NCBI RefSeq assembly: GCF_023721795.1 | Contig: NZ_JAMQYE010000001.1 | Coordinates: 2,170,001-2,234,000, forward strand | Direction: 5' to 3' | Length of the DNA: 64,000 nt | From: Zeimonas sediminis | GTDB taxonomy: Bacteria; Pseudomonadota; Gammaproteobacteria; Burkholderiales; Burkholderiaceae_E | Shown: piece by piece, positions 46,413 through 64,000 of the stretch | Numbering within the stretch: position 1 is the stretch's first letter | How the letters are laid out: each line of letters begins with the position of its first letter | Translations under genes and position numbers: made by a program | Notes under the pieces: model-generated | Told to the model about the DNA's origin: nothing | Seen by the model: the letters and a program-made list of their open reading frames with translations, nothing else | The model's database searches: none

Positions 46413-46745
46413 TCAGCCGCGCCAGCCTTCGGCCTGCTGCACGTAGATCTTCACGTCGACGCCGGCCGGCAGGTCGAGGCGGGTCAGCGCGTCGATCGTC
46501 TTGTCGGTCGGGTCCACGATGTCCATCAGCCGCTGGTGGGTGCGGATCTCGAACTGGTCGCGCGAGGTCTTGTTGACGTGCGGCGAGCGCAGCACGTCGA
46601 AGCGCTGGATGCGGGTCGGCAGCGGCACCGGACCGCGGACAACCGCGCCGGTGCGCTTGGCCGTGTCGACGATCTCGGCGGCCGACTGGTCGATCAGGCG
46701 GTAGTCGAAGGCCTTCAGGCGGATGCGGATCTTCTGGTTCTGCAT
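46413..46745 (-). CDS. rpsJ: 30S ribosomal protein S10
   Basis: 110 residues (E. coli 103). [21 protein letters not shown] and [21 protein letters not shown] are invariant S10 sequence; it also serves as NusE with NusB in antitermination. The C-terminus is extended by a few residues (QQAEGWRG). It follows tuf by 99 bases with a G/C-tract hairpin in between, so it may be transcribed mainly with the str operon. Confidence 0.98.
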   Translation of the reverse strand: MQNQKIRIRLKAFDYRLIDQSAAEIVDTAKRTGAVVRGPVPLPTRIQRFDVLRSPHVNKTSRDQFEIRTHQRLMDIVDPTDKTIDALTRLDLPAGVDVKIYVQQAEGWRG

Positions 46746-46798
46746 GATTCGGTTTCCAAAGAACGGTGCGGCGGCGCCGCGGACTAAAGAACGGCGGG

Positions 46799-46835
46799 GA
46801 GGGGGGAGAGAAGGGATCCTTCTCCCTTCCCCCCC
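46799..46835. terminator. G/C-tract hairpin between tuf and rpsJ
   Basis: GAGAAGG/CCTTCTC core with a 3-base loop, flanked by G6 and C7 tracts that also pair. On the plus strand it is followed by TTTTTCTTCTT, the form of an intrinsic terminator against antisense transcription; on the minus (tuf-rpsJ) strand there is no T-run, so it may only attenuate or protect the tuf mRNA end. Confidence 0.45.
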
Positions 46836-46844
46836 TTTTTCTTC

Positions 46845-48035
<1,191 letters not shown>

Positions 48036-48090
48036 CTGAAACTCCGATTCTCAGCGAATGTCTTGAATCAACCGTTTACCGTGCAGCGCC

Positions 48091-50196
48091 TTACTTGGCG
48101 CGCGCCGAAATGATCGCCTCGGCGACGTTCTTCGGCGCCTCGGCGTAGTGCTTGAACTCCATCGTGTACGTCGCGCGACCCTGGGTCAGCGAGCGCAGCG
48201 TGGTGGCGTAGCCGAACATCTCGGACAGCGGGACCTCGGCGCGGATCGCCTTGCCGCCGCCCACCATGTCTTCCATGCCCTGCACCATGCCGCGCCGCGA
48301 GGACAGGTCGCCCATGACCGTGCCGGCGTAGTCCTCGGGCGTCTCGACCTCGACCGACATCATCGGCTCGAGCAGCACCGGGCTGGCCTTGCGCATGCCG
48401 TCCTTGAACGCGATCGAAGCGGCTTGCTTGAACGCGTTCTCGTTCGAGTCGACGTCGTGGTACGAACCGAAGAACAGCGTGGCCTTGACGTTGACGACCG
48501 GGTAGCCGGCCAGCACGCCCGCGGGCAGGGTTTCCTCGATGCCCTTCTGCACCGCCGGGATGAACTCGCGCGGCACCACACCGCCCTTGATCGCGTCGAC
48601 GAACTCGAAGTTCGGGCCGCCCGGCTCGAGGGGCTCGAGCTTGAGGACGACGTGGCCGTACTGGCCGCGGCCGCCCGACTGCTTGATGAACTTGCCCTCG
48701 ACTTCGTCGCAGGTCTTGCGGATGGTCTCGCGGTACGCGACCTGCGGCTTGCCGACCGAGGCCTCGACGCCGAACTCGCGCTTCATGCGGTCGACGATGA
48801 TCTCGAGGTGCAGCTCGCCCATGCCCGAGATGATGGTCTGGCCCGACTCCTCGTCGGTGCGCACGCGGAACGACGGGTCTTCCTGGGCCAGGCGGCCCAG
48901 CGCGATGCCCATCTTCTCCTGGTCGGCCTTGGTCTTGGGCTCGACCGCCTGCGAGATCACCGGCTCGGGGAACTCCATCCGCTCGAGCACGATCGGCGAA
49001 TCCACGTCGGACAGCGTCTCGCCGGTGGTGACCTCCTTGAGGCCGACCGCCGCGGCGATGTCGCCGGCGCGCACTTCCTTGATCTCTTCGCGGTTGTTGG
49101 CGTGCATCTGCAGCAGGCGGCCGATGCGCTCCTTCTTGCCCTTGACCGAGTTCAGGACCGTGTCACCCGAGTTCAGGACGCCCGAGTAGACGCGGATGAA
49201 GGTCAGCTGGCCGACGAAGGGGTCGGTCATCAGCTTGAACGCCAGCGCCGCGAACTTCTCGCCGTCGTCGGCCTTGCGGACGATCTCGGCGTCGTCGAGG
49301 TCGTGGCCCGCGACCGGCGGAATGTCGACCGGCGAGGGCAGGAACTCGATGACCGCGTCGAGCATGCGCTGCACGCCCTTGTTCTTGAACGCGGTGCCGC
49401 ACAGCATCGGCTGGATCTCGCCGGCGATCGTGCGCTTGCGCAGGCCCTGCTTGATCAGGCCCTCGGAGAGGTCGCCCTCCTCGAGGTACTTGTTCATCAG
49501 TTCCTCGTCGGCCTCGGCGGCAGCCTCGACCATGTTCTCGCGCCACTTCTTGCAGGTGTCGACGAGCTCGGCCGGGATGTCGGCGTAGTCGAACTTCATG
49601 CCCTGGGAGGCCTCGTCCCAGATGATCGCCTTCATCTTCAGGAGGTCGACGACGCCCTTGAAGTTCTCCTCGGCACCGATCGGCACGACGATGGGCACCG
49701 GGTTCGCCTTCAGGCGAAGGCGCATCTGGTCGTAGACCTTGAAGAAGTTCGCGCCCATCCGGTCCATCTTGTTGACGAACGCGAGACGGGGAACGCCGTA
49801 CTTGTTGGCCTGGCGCCAGACGGTCTCGGACTGGGGCTGCACGCCGCCGACCGCGCAGTAGACCATGCACGCGCCGTCGAGCACGCGCATCGAGCGCTCG
49901 ACCTCGATCGTGAAGTCGACGTGCCCCGGGGTGTCGATGATGTTGATGCGATGCTCGGGCAGCGACAGGTCCATGCCCTTCCAGAAGCAGGTGACCGCGG
50001 CCGACGTGATCGTGATGCCGCGCTCCTGCTCCTGCTCCATCCAGTCGGTCGTCGCGGCGCCGTCGTGCACCTCGCCGAGCTTGTGGTTGACGCCCGTGTA
50101 GTACAGGATCCGCTCGGTGGTCGTGGTCTTGCCGGCGTCGATGTGAGCGGAGATACCGATGTTGCGGTACCGCTCGATGGGAGTCTTGCGAGCCAT
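48091..50196 (-). CDS. fusA: Elongation factor G
   Basis: 701 residues, ribosomal translocase. GTPase motifs [23 protein letters not shown] and NKMDRMGA, then domains II-V with [14 protein letters not shown] and [12 protein letters not shown] near the end. Single full-length copy in this window. Between rpsG (27-base gap) and tuf. Confidence 0.98.
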   Translation of the reverse strand: MARKTPIERYRNIGISAHIDAGKTTTTERILYYTGVNHKLGEVHDGAATTDWMEQEQERGITITSAAVTCFWKGMDLSLPEHRINIIDTPGHVDFTIEVERSMRVLDGACMVYCAVGGVQPQSETVWRQANKYGVPRLAFVNKMDRMGANFFKVYDQMRLRLKANPVPIVVPIGAEENFKGVVDLLKMKAIIWDEASQGMKFDYADIPAELVDTCKKWRENMVEAAAEADEELMNKYLEEGDLSEGLIKQGLRKRTIAGEIQPMLCGTAFKNKGVQRMLDAVIEFLPSPVDIPPVAGHDLDDAEIVRKADDGEKFAALAFKLMTDPFVGQLTFIRVYSGVLNSGDTVLNSVKGKKERIGRLLQMHANNREEIKEVRAGDIAAAVGLKEVTTGETLSDVDSPIVLERMEFPEPVISQAVEPKTKADQEKMGIALGRLAQEDPSFRVRTDEESGQTIISGMGELHLEIIVDRMKREFGVEASVGKPQVAYRETIRKTCDEVEGKFIKQSGGRGQYGHVVLKLEPLEPGGPNFEFVDAIKGGVVPREFIPAVQKGIEETLPAGVLAGYPVVNVKATLFFGSYHDVDSNENAFKQAASIAFKDGMRKASPVLLEPMMSVEVETPEDYAGTVMGDLSSRRGMVQGMEDMVGGGKAIRAEVPLSEMFGYATTLRSLTQGRATYTMEFKHYAEAPKNVAEAIISARAK

Positions 50197-50223
50197 GATT
50201 GCTTCTCTAGGGGTGTTGGGGCG

Positions 50224-50694
50224 TCAGAAGCGGAAGTGCGAGAACGCCTTGTTCGCCTCGGCCATGCGATGGACCTCGTCGCGCTTCTTGACCGCGCCGC
50301 CGCGGTTCTCGGACGCTTCCATCAGCTCGTTGGCCAGGCGCATGCCCATGGACTTCTCGCCGCGCTTCTTGGCCGCCTCGCGCAGCCAGCGCATCGCCAG
50401 GGCCAGCCGGCGCACGGGGCGCACCTCGACCGGGACCTGGTAGTTGGCGCCGCCGACGCGGCGGCTCTTGACCTCGACCATCGGGCGCGTGTTCTGCAGC
50501 GCCTGGCCGAAGACTTCGAGCGGGTCCTTGCCCGACTTGCTGCGGATCTGCTCGAAGGCGCCGTAGAGCATGCGCTCGGCCACGGCCTTCTTGCCGTCGA
50601 GCATCAGCACGTTGACGAACTTCGAGACCTCGACGCTGCCGTACAGCGGGTCGGGCAGGATCTCACGCTTGGGAACTTCGCGACGACGTGGCAT
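50224..50694 (-). CDS. rpsG: 30S ribosomal protein S7
   Basis: 156 residues. [18 protein letters not shown] opens the protein; [16 protein letters not shown] and [12 protein letters not shown] are conserved. ATG at 50694 has AGAGGTG seven bases away; a GTG three codons upstream lies within that signal and is rejected. In E. coli S7 represses its own synthesis by binding the rpsL-rpsG junction. Confidence 0.98.
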   Translation of the reverse strand: MPRRREVPKREILPDPLYGSVEVSKFVNVLMLDGKKAVAERMLYGAFEQIRSKSGKDPLEVFGQALQNTRPMVEVKSRRVGGANYQVPVEVRPVRRLALAMRWLREAAKKRGEKSMGMRLANELMEASENRGGAVKKRDEVHRMAEANKAFSHFRF

Positions 50695-50853
50695 GGGAAT
50701 CACCTCTCTGGATTCAGCTCGCCGGCGACGCCCACCACGCGCCCCGCCGGCGTGGCCGCCCGACTCGCCCCGCCGGAAGGCGGGCCCGGGAGCGACCGCT
50801 TACTGGACACGAGCGCCACGACCCTGCGGCCGCGGCACCCGTCGCCCGAAAAG

Positions 50854-50890
50854 CAAGAGCGCGAGCCCCGAAAAACGGCTCGCGCCCTTG
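50854..50890 (-). terminator. Strong hairpin 15 bases after rpsL
   Basis: Minus strand CAAGGGCGCGAGCC and GGCTCGCGCTCTTG: a 14-bp stem with one G-U pair and a 9-base loop, followed by CTTTTC. It is terminator-like but its T-run is short; a partial terminator or mRNA-processing element within the str operon is likely, since rpsG has no obvious promoter of its own. A second, 6-bp CCCGCC/GGCGGG stem is at 50769-50784. Confidence 0.55.
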
Positions 50891-50905
50891 CGGAAAAGAC
50901 TTCGA

Positions 50906-51283
50906 TCAGGACTTCTTGGGACGCTTGGCGCCGTACTTCGAGCGGGCCTGCTTGCGGTCCTTGACCCCCTGGAGGTCGAGCGAGCCGCGAACGATGTGGT
51001 AACGGACACCGGGCAGGTCCTTCACCCGGCCGCCGCGAATCAGCACGACCGAGTGCTCCTGCAGGTTGTGGCCTTCGCCGCCGATGTACGAAATGACCTC
51101 GAAACCATTGGTCAGCCGCACCTTGGCGACCTTCCGCAGCGCCGAGTTCGGCTTCTTCGGGGTGGTCGTGTAGACGCGGGTGCAGACGCCGCGACGCTGG
51201 GGGCAGTCCTGCAGCGCGGGGCTCTTGCTCTTGACGACTTCAGACTCGCGGCCCATGCGCACGAGCTGGTTGATGGTAGGCAT
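50906..51283 (-). CDS. rpsL: 30S ribosomal protein S12
   Basis: 125 residues, decoding-centre protein. The [18 protein letters not shown] and [13 protein letters not shown] loops, where streptomycin-resistance changes occur, are wild type. The segment after NQLVR reads MGRESEV, whereas most bacterial S12 proteins have KPR at that place. ATG at 51283 with AAGGA nine bases upstream; a TTG two codons earlier is rejected. First gene of the str operon. Confidence 0.98.
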   Translation of the reverse strand: MPTINQLVRMGRESEVVKSKSPALQDCPQRRGVCTRVYTTTPKKPNSALRKVAKVRLTNGFEVISYIGGEGHNLQEHSVVLIRGGRVKDLPGVRYHIVRGSLDLQGVKDRKQARSKYGAKRPKKS

Positions 51284-51416
51284 CTGCAATGATCCTTGTG
51301 TTGCGCCTTACTGGCGGCGGCGATCGATTGCGCCGCTGGCCTGTTTTCGTCGCCCCCGCGAGCGGATCGGGCACCGAAAACGATGAACATCCTCCGGACT
51401 TACCGGAAAGCCCGCC

Positions 51417-51445
51417 AGTATAGACCGGACTTCGGAATCGGGCAA
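51417..51445 (-). promoter_or_regulatory. str operon promoter (upstream of rpsL)
   Basis: Minus strand TTGCCC (51445-51440), 17 bases, TATACT (51422-51417; 5/6). It yields a leader of about 125 bases with a small TCCGG/CCGGA stem-loop. Confidence 0.6.
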
Positions 51446-51462
51446 GTATCCGTTGAAGCTGT

Positions 51463-51496
51463 CGCGGCGCGCCGACCCGGAGGCCGGCGCGCCGCG
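51463..51496 (-). terminator. Very stable GC hairpin after rpoC
   Basis: Perfect 12-bp inverted repeat CGCGGCGCGCCG/CGGCGCGCCGCG with a 10-base spacer that can add two G-C and one G-U pair, four bases after the rpoC stop. No T-run follows, so it may act with Rho or protect the 3' end. Confidence 0.5.
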
Positions 51497-51500
51497 GGGA

Positions 51501-55739
<4,239 letters not shown>

Positions 55740-55773
55740 TTGCTGCTCCTGAATCCTGTATCGGGCGTTGGCC

Positions 55774-59901
<4,128 letters not shown>

Positions 59902-59952
59902 TCCGTGTCTTGTTCAGACAAGTGGGGCAGGGATTCCTGCGCAGAACGTGGA

Positions 59953-59977
59953 ATGCCGGCTCGGGTGGAACCGGCAT
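59953..59977 (-). promoter_or_regulatory. Hairpin in the rplL-rpoB gap
   Basis: ATGCCGG/CCGGCAT 7-bp stem with 11-base loop. The 188-base gap also holds GC-rich dyads near 60010-60050 (GCGGCG/CGCCGC and CCGCCC/GGGCGG). In E. coli this junction has an attenuator and an RNase III site; a similar role here is inferred. Confidence 0.35.
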
Positions 59978-60089
59978 GCCGCGTGCCGCGCGCAGACGCG
60001 AAAACCCGGAGCCGCCCACCCCGTCGGGCGGGCGGCGTCCGGGCGCCGCGAAAGCAGTGCTTGCAAGCTGAGCGCTGCGCGAGCTCGGA

Positions 60090-60473
60090 TTACTTGAGCT
60101 CGACCTTCGCGCCGGCGTCCTCGAGCTGCTTCTTCAGCGCCTCGGCGTCGGCCTTGCTGATGCCTTCCTTGACGGGCTTCGGCGCGCCGTCGACCAGGTC
60201 CTTGGCCTCCTTCAGGCCCAGGCCGGTGGCGGCACGGACGACCTTGATCACCTCGACCTTCTTCTCGCCGGCGGCGCCGAGGATCACGGTGAACTCGGTC
60301 TGCTCTTCGGCAGCCGGAGCGGCGGCACCGCCGGCGGCCGGGGCCGCGACGGCGACGGCGGCGGCAGCAGCCGACACGCCGAACTTGTCTTCCATCAGCT
60401 TGATCAGTTCCGACAGCTCGAGCACCGACATGCCGGCGATCGCGTCGAGGATCTCTTCCTTGTTCAGGGCCAT
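60090..60473 (-). CDS. rplL: 50S ribosomal protein L7/L12
   Basis: 127 residues. N-terminal dimerisation helices, an Ala/Gly-rich hinge (about 36-58), and the factor-binding C-terminal domain with [21 protein letters not shown]. Forms the L10-(L12) stalk with the adjacent rplJ product. It precedes rpoB. Confidence 0.98.
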   Translation of the reverse strand: MALNKEEILDAIAGMSVLELSELIKLMEDKFGVSAAAAAVAVAAPAAGGAAAPAAEEQTEFTVILGAAGEKKVEVIKVVRAATGLGLKEAKDLVDGAPKPVKEGISKADAEALKKQLEDAGAKVELK

Positions 60474-60542
60474 TTTGTTTACTCCGTACGAATCAATGGG
60501 TTGCGATGAATCTGGAAATCGGGTTGCCTGGCGCGAAACGCG

Positions 60543-61073
60543 TCAGGCGCCCGCCTGCTCTTTCTGGTCTCGGACGGCCGCCACGGTGCGGACGAACCTT
60601 CCGGGAACCTCGTTGAGCGTGCGGACGAAGGTCGCGATCGGCGCCTGCATCGTGCCGAGCAGCTTCGCCAGCAACTCTTCCCGGCTGGGCATGGTGGCGA
60701 GTGCCTTCACGCCGTTCGCATCGAGAACGGTGTTGGGCATCGCTCCGCCTTTCAGCACGAGCTTGTCGTTGTCCTTGGCGAAGGCGTTCAGCACCTTGGC
60801 GGCCGACACCGGATCGCTCGACAGGCCGTAGATCAGCGGGCCGACCATCTGGTCGGACAGCTTCTCGAACGGCGTGCCGGCGACGGCCCGGCGCGCCAGC
60901 GTGTTCTTGAGAACGCGCAGGTAGACGCCCGACTCCCGCGCCTGCTTGCGCAGGGCGGTGATCGCTCCGACTTCCAGACCACGGTACTCGGCGACGATGA
61001 TCGCCTGGGCCTTCGCCACTTCGGCGGAGACTTCGGCGACGACTGCCGCTTTCTCTTCTCGATTGAGAGCCAC
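60543..61073 (-). CDS. rplJ: 50S ribosomal protein L10
   Basis: 176 residues from a GTG start at 61073, [15 protein letters not shown] after initiation. GGAG seven bases upstream decides this start; an in-frame ATG 23 codons earlier would run through the leader hairpin. The YRGLEV and KNTLARRAV segments and the C-terminal helix that carries L12 dimers are present. In E. coli L10 represses its own mRNA by binding the leader. Confidence 0.96.
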   Translation of the reverse strand: MALNREEKAAVVAEVSAEVAKAQAIIVAEYRGLEVGAITALRKQARESGVYLRVLKNTLARRAVAGTPFEKLSDQMVGPLIYGLSSDPVSAAKVLNAFAKDNDKLVLKGGAMPNTVLDANGVKALATMPSREELLAKLLGTMQAPIATFVRTLNEVPGRFVRTVAAVRDQKEQAGA

Positions 61074-61080
61074 GGTCTTG

Positions 61081-61084
61081 CTCC
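61081..61084 (-). promoter_or_regulatory. Ribosome binding site deciding the rplJ GTG start
   Basis: GGAG on the minus strand, seven bases before GTG at 61073. Confidence 0.7.
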
Positions 61085-61095
61085 AGTATGGACGC

Positions 61096-61139
61096 CCCGA
61101 CCCTCTTCCGTTCGCTGCCTGGGCAGCTGCGGGGTCGGG
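61096..61139 (-). promoter_or_regulatory. L10-leader-like RNA structure upstream of rplJ
   Basis: Minus strand: outer 8-bp stem CCCGACCC/GGGTCGGG enclosing an inner stem GCTGCC/GGCAGC and a purine-rich asymmetric strand GAACGGAAGA. This stem, bulge and kink-like layout, 22 bases before the rplJ start, resembles known L10 autoregulatory leaders. Covariation was not tested. Confidence 0.5.
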
Positions 61140-61425
61140 CACGGGCGCCCGTTTCTACACGGCGACCGAGTGTGAGTTCCTTCGCAACCCGGCCCGGGAG
61201 CCGGATGGCCTTCAAAACTCTCGCTTCGGGACCGCCATCTGCGCAGGGCCGCCGGGTGCGCGGCCCGACGAATCGGACCGCCTCGCGCGACGCATTAAGG
61301 AGCCCGGAACGGGCATCCCCCTGCGGTCTTTGACAACCCGCCCGAGCTGCCGGCCATCCGCGCGGGCGTCCCCACGCGGCGGTCCGGTTCGATCGGGCGG
61401 CCCAAAGTTCCTTGAATTCCCCGCG

Positions 61426-62136
61426 TCAGGCCGCCGTCGCGGCCGCGGAGAAGGCTGCCGGGTCGACCTTGACACCGACACCCATCGTGCTGGAAACGGC
61501 CACCTTGCGCAGGTAGACACCCTTCGAGCTGGCGGGCTTGGCGCGGTTCAGCGCCTCGACCAGCGCGCGCACGTTCGTGCCGAGCTGCTCGATGTCGAAC
61601 GATGCGCGGCCGATGGTCGCGTGGATGATGCCCGCCTTGTCGGTCCGGTACTGGACCTGGCCGGCCTTGGCGTTCTTGACCGCGGTGGCGACGTCGGGCG
61701 TGACCGTGCCGACCTTCGGGTTCGGCATCAGGCCGCGCGGACCGAGGATCTGGCCCAGCGTGCCGACGATCCGCATCGCGTCGGGCGACGCGATGACGAC
61801 GTCGAAGTTCAGGTTGCCGGCCTTCACCTGCTCGGCCAGGTCTTCCATGCCGACGATGTCGGCGCCGGCCGCCTTGGCGGCCTCGACCTTGTCACCCTGG
61901 GTGAAGACGGCCACGCGGACCGACTTGCCGGTGCCGGCCGGCAGCACGACCGAGCCGCGAACGACCTGGTCGGACTTCTTCGGGTCGACACCGAGCTGCA
62001 CCGCGACGTCGATCGACTCGTCGAACTTCGCGACCGCGCACTCCTTGACCAGCGTGAGCGCGTCGGCCAGCGGGTAGGCCTTCTGGCGATCGACCTTGGC
62101 GCGGATCGCCTTCGCGCGCTTGGAAAGCTTCGCCAT
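61426..62136 (-). CDS. rplA: 50S ribosomal protein L1
   Basis: 236 residues. [21 protein letters not shown] opens the protein; [18 protein letters not shown] is the conserved hinge region of the two-domain L1 stalk protein. Its ATG is next to the rplK stop. In E. coli L1 represses rplKA by binding the rplK leader. Confidence 0.98.
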   Translation of the reverse strand: MAKLSKRAKAIRAKVDRQKAYPLADALTLVKECAVAKFDESIDVAVQLGVDPKKSDQVVRGSVVLPAGTGKSVRVAVFTQGDKVEAAKAAGADIVGMEDLAEQVKAGNLNFDVVIASPDAMRIVGTLGQILGPRGLMPNPKVGTVTPDVATAVKNAKAGQVQYRTDKAGIIHATIGRASFDIEQLGTNVRALVEALNRAKPASSKGVYLRKVAVSSTMGVGVKVDPAAFSAAATAA

Positions 62137-62568
62137 TTACAGACCCTCCACCGTGATGCCGATGCTGCGCGCCGAGCCGGCGATCGTGCGGACCGCGGCG
62201 TCCATGTCGGCGGCGGTGAGATCCGGCATCTTGGTCTTCGCGATTTCCTCTGCCTGCGCCCGGGTGATCGAGCCGACCTTGTCGGTGTGGGGCTTCGGCG
62301 AGCCCTTCTCGATCTTCGCCGCCTTCTTGATCAGCACCGTGGCCGGCGGCGTCTTCATGATGAAGGTGAAGCTCTTGTCCGCGTACGCGGTGATCACCAC
62401 CGGGATCGGCAGACCGGGCTCCAGCCCCTGCGTCTTGGCGTTGAACGCCTTGCAGAATTCCATGATGTTCAGGCCGCGCTGGCCGAGGGCCGGGCCGATC
62501 GGCGGCGCGGGGTTGGCCTTGCCTGCAGGAACCTGCAGCTTCACAAAGCCGACGATCTTCTTCGCCAT
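62137..62568 (-). CDS. rplK: 50S ribosomal protein L11
   Basis: 143 residues. Pro-rich N-terminal domain [19 protein letters not shown] and RNA-binding C-terminal domain with [10 protein letters not shown] end. Part of the GTPase-associated centre and the RelA sensing site. It has a 154-base leader after the nusG terminator. Confidence 0.98.
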   Translation of the reverse strand: MAKKIVGFVKLQVPAGKANPAPPIGPALGQRGLNIMEFCKAFNAKTQGLEPGLPIPVVITAYADKSFTFIMKTPPATVLIKKAAKIEKGSPKPHTDKVGSITRAQAEEIAKTKMPDLTAADMDAAVRTIAGSARSIGITVEGL

Positions 62569-62680
62569 GTTGGCTACTCCGATTGACGAGTGATAACGCC
62601 CGTTCGGGCCGGGACCCTACTGGAGCTCCTCTTGCGCCGGATCTCTCCGGCTTGCCGGCCGCACGAGGCGGCACGACCAG

Positions 62681-62709
62681 AAAAGACGGCGCGCCGGGCC
62701 GGGGCCCGG
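62681..62709 (-). terminator. Terminator-like hairpin after nusG
   Basis: Minus strand CCGGGC/GCCCGG stem (6 bp, 4-base loop) extended by GCG/CGC across a two-base bulge, followed within ten bases by TCTTTT. It begins 13 bases after the nusG stop and separates secE-nusG from rplKAJL-rpoBC. Confidence 0.5.
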
Positions 62710-62722
62710 AACGCCGGACGGC

Positions 62723-63256
62723 TCAGACCTTCTCGACCTGGCCGAACTCGAGCTCGACCGGCGTGGCACGACCGAAGATCGTGACCGAGACGCGCAGGCG
62801 GCTCTTCTCGTAGTTGACTTCCTCGACGTTGCCGTTGAAGTCGGTAAACGGACCTTCCTTGACGCGGACCATCTCGCCCACCTCGAAGAGGGTCTTGGGC
62901 CGGGGCTTCTCGACGCCTTCCTGCATCTGGGCGAGGATCTTCTCGACCTCGCGATCGGAAATCGGCGTGGGACGGTTGCCCGCGCCGCCGACGAAGCCGG
63001 TCACCTTGTTGGTGTTCTTCACCAGGTGCCAGGTGTCGTCGTCCATCTCCATCTCGACGAGCACGTAGCCGGGGAAGAAACGGCGCTCGGTGGTCTTGCG
63101 CTGCCCGCCCTTGATCTCGACGACCTCTTCGGTCGGCACCAGGATCTGGCCGAACCTGTCGGACATGCCGGCCCGCTCGATGCGTTCCTTCAGGGCGCGC
63201 GCGACGCTCTTCTCCATTCCGGAGTAGGCGTGCACGACATACCAACGTTTCGACAT
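62723..63256 (-). CDS. nusG: Transcription termination/antitermination factor NusG
   Basis: 177 residues. N-terminal RNAP-binding domain ([34 protein letters not shown]) and C-terminal KOW domain ([16 protein letters not shown]) that binds S10 or Rho. ATG directly abuts the secE stop. Confidence 0.98.
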   Translation of the reverse strand: MSKRWYVVHAYSGMEKSVARALKERIERAGMSDRFGQILVPTEEVVEIKGGQRKTTERRFFPGYVLVEMEMDDDTWHLVKNTNKVTGFVGGAGNRPTPISDREVEKILAQMQEGVEKPRPKTLFEVGEMVRVKEGPFTDFNGNVEEVNYEKSRLRVSVTIFGRATPVELEFGQVEKV

Positions 63257-63640
63257 TCAGTCCTTCCAGCCGAGGATGAGGTCGTAGAGGACCCACTCCA
63301 GGCCCTTGTCGACCAGCCACAGGAAAATGGCCATCACGACAACGAAGGCGAAGACCGTCAGCGTGACCTGGGTGGTTTCCTTGCGGGTGGGCCACACGAC
63401 GCGGCGGGTCTCGCTCCAGGAGTCCTTCGCGAAGGCGAAGAAGCGCTGGCCGGGACCGGAAAACCACGCGATCGCGCCGCCGACGAGCAGGCCGGCGATC
63501 ACCGCGCCGAGGCGCACGATCGTCGGCTGCTGGGCGAGCAGATAGAAGCCCACGACGCCCGCCACCACGGCGGCGATCGCAAGGACGACCTTGGCCCGGT
63601 CGGCGCCGGAGGTTACGGTTTCAACAGCCTGGTTCGACAT
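63257..63640 (-). CDS. secE: Preprotein translocase subunit SecE
   Basis: 127 residues with three transmembrane helices, as in E. coli, and the conserved cytoplasmic amphipathic segment [16 protein letters not shown] before the last helix. ATG at 63640 is chosen; a start 15 codons earlier would lie within the tRNA gene. No strong ribosome binding site is seen. Confidence 0.96.
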   Translation of the reverse strand: MSNQAVETVTSGADRAKVVLAIAAVVAGVVGFYLLAQQPTIVRLGAVIAGLLVGGAIAWFSGPGQRFFAFAKDSWSETRRVVWPTRKETTQVTLTVFAFVVVMAIFLWLVDKGLEWVLYDLILGWKD

Positions 63641-63655
63641 GCTCGAAGCGGAGGA

Positions 63656-63731
63656 TGGCAGGGGCAGAGGGAATCGAACCCCCAACCTTCGGTTTTGGAG
63701 ACCGACGCTCTGCCAGTTGAGCTATACCCCT
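63656..63731 (-). tRNA. trnW: tRNA-Trp (CCA anticodon)
   Basis: 76 bases including an encoded 3' CCA. Acceptor AGGGGTA/TGCCCCT with discriminator G, D arm GCTC/GAGC, anticodon stem TCGGT/ACCGA with loop CTCCAAA (anticodon CCA), T arm GGGGG/CCCTC with TTCGATT loop. It lies 18 bases after the second tuf and 15 before secE, the classic tuf-trpT-secE-nusG order. Confidence 0.96.
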
Positions 63732-63749
63732 GTGGTCCTTCGCCTTCTC

Positions 63750-64000
<251 letters not shown>

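Larger units (their letters stand above)
61074..61425 (-). other. 352-base gap between rplA and rplJ
   Basis: Non-coding. Holds the L10-leader-like fold near its rplJ end. A TTGTCA (5/6 of a -35) is at 61333-61328 on the minus strand but no matching -10 at 16-18 bases, so a promoter is not claimed. The rest is GC-rich without a clear terminator. Confidence 0.5.

Noticed and set aside
61074-61142. ATG start of rplJ at 61142
   Set aside because: It would translate the leader hairpin and add 23 residues absent from L10; the GTG at 61073 has a good ribosome binding site.
63656-63731. tRNA-Trp as a phage or island attachment site
   Set aside because: Both sides are core genes in their usual order, and there is no integrase or repeated tRNA 3' end in the window.

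Overview
The window is a GC-rich, densely coded stretch of a bacterial chromosome. Protein content and gene order point to a betaproteobacterium, most likely Burkholderiales: pilMNOPQ-aroKB beside a divergent PBP1A gene, cyaY/lptM/lysA, msrPQ next to a cytochrome c4 and engB-hemB, and the str-S10-spc-alpha ribosomal super-operon joined directly to rpoBC-rplLJAK-nusG-secE-tRNA-Trp-tuf. I cannot name a genus. No insertion sequence, prophage, CRISPR array or resistance cassette is visible, and no gene is clearly broken. Two genes are cut by the window edges: a MaoC-type dehydratase at the left and a second tuf at the right.

Left part (1-31.7 kb), metabolic and housekeeping genes: a MaoC hydratase, an amidase-signature hydrolase, a two-gene unit made of a fused APH-like/P-loop kinase and a DHH phosphoesterase (function unknown), gltBD (glutamate synthase) behind an apparent NtrC/sigma-54 control region, then the type IV pilus assembly operon pilMNOPQ running into aroK-aroB-dgt. 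Divergent from pilM is mrcA (PBP1A). Next come cyaY, lptM-lysA, the periplasmic methionine sulfoxide reductase msrPQ, a diheme cytochrome c4, engB-hemB, a CorA-like transporter, cutA and a NodIJ-like ABC exporter.

Right part (31.8-64 kb), almost wholly minus strand: alpha operon (rplQ, rpoA, rpsD, rpsK, rpsM, rpmJ, with infA), spc operon (secY to rplN), S10 operon (rpsQ to rpsJ), str operon (tuf, fusA, rpsG, rpsL), then rpoC, rpoB, rplL, rplJ, rplA, rplK, nusG, secE, tRNA-Trp and a second tuf. In transcription order the minus strand reads from tuf(2) at 64 kb down to rplQ at 31.9 kb. The genes are tightly packed except at a few gaps, and those gaps hold promoters or stable hairpins: rpoC/rpsL (Pstr), rpsL/rpsG, tuf/rpsJ, rpsJ/rplC (promoter with a consensus -10), rpsQ/rplN (Pspc-like), rplX/rplE, rpsK/rpsD, rplA/rplJ (L10-leader-like fold) and nusG/rplK (terminator-like). 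Several coincide with sites where ribosomal proteins S7, S8, S4 and L10 feed back on their own mRNAs in model bacteria.

I did not find a clearly new biological system. The points most worth a second look are the NtrC-like tandem operators with a candidate -24/-12 element upstream of gltBD, the kinase-DHH pair with a changed DHHA1 motif, the long structured gaps inside the ribosomal super-operon, the two tuf copies that are identical over all 251 shared bases, and the unusual N-terminal segment of S12 and C-terminal tail of S3.
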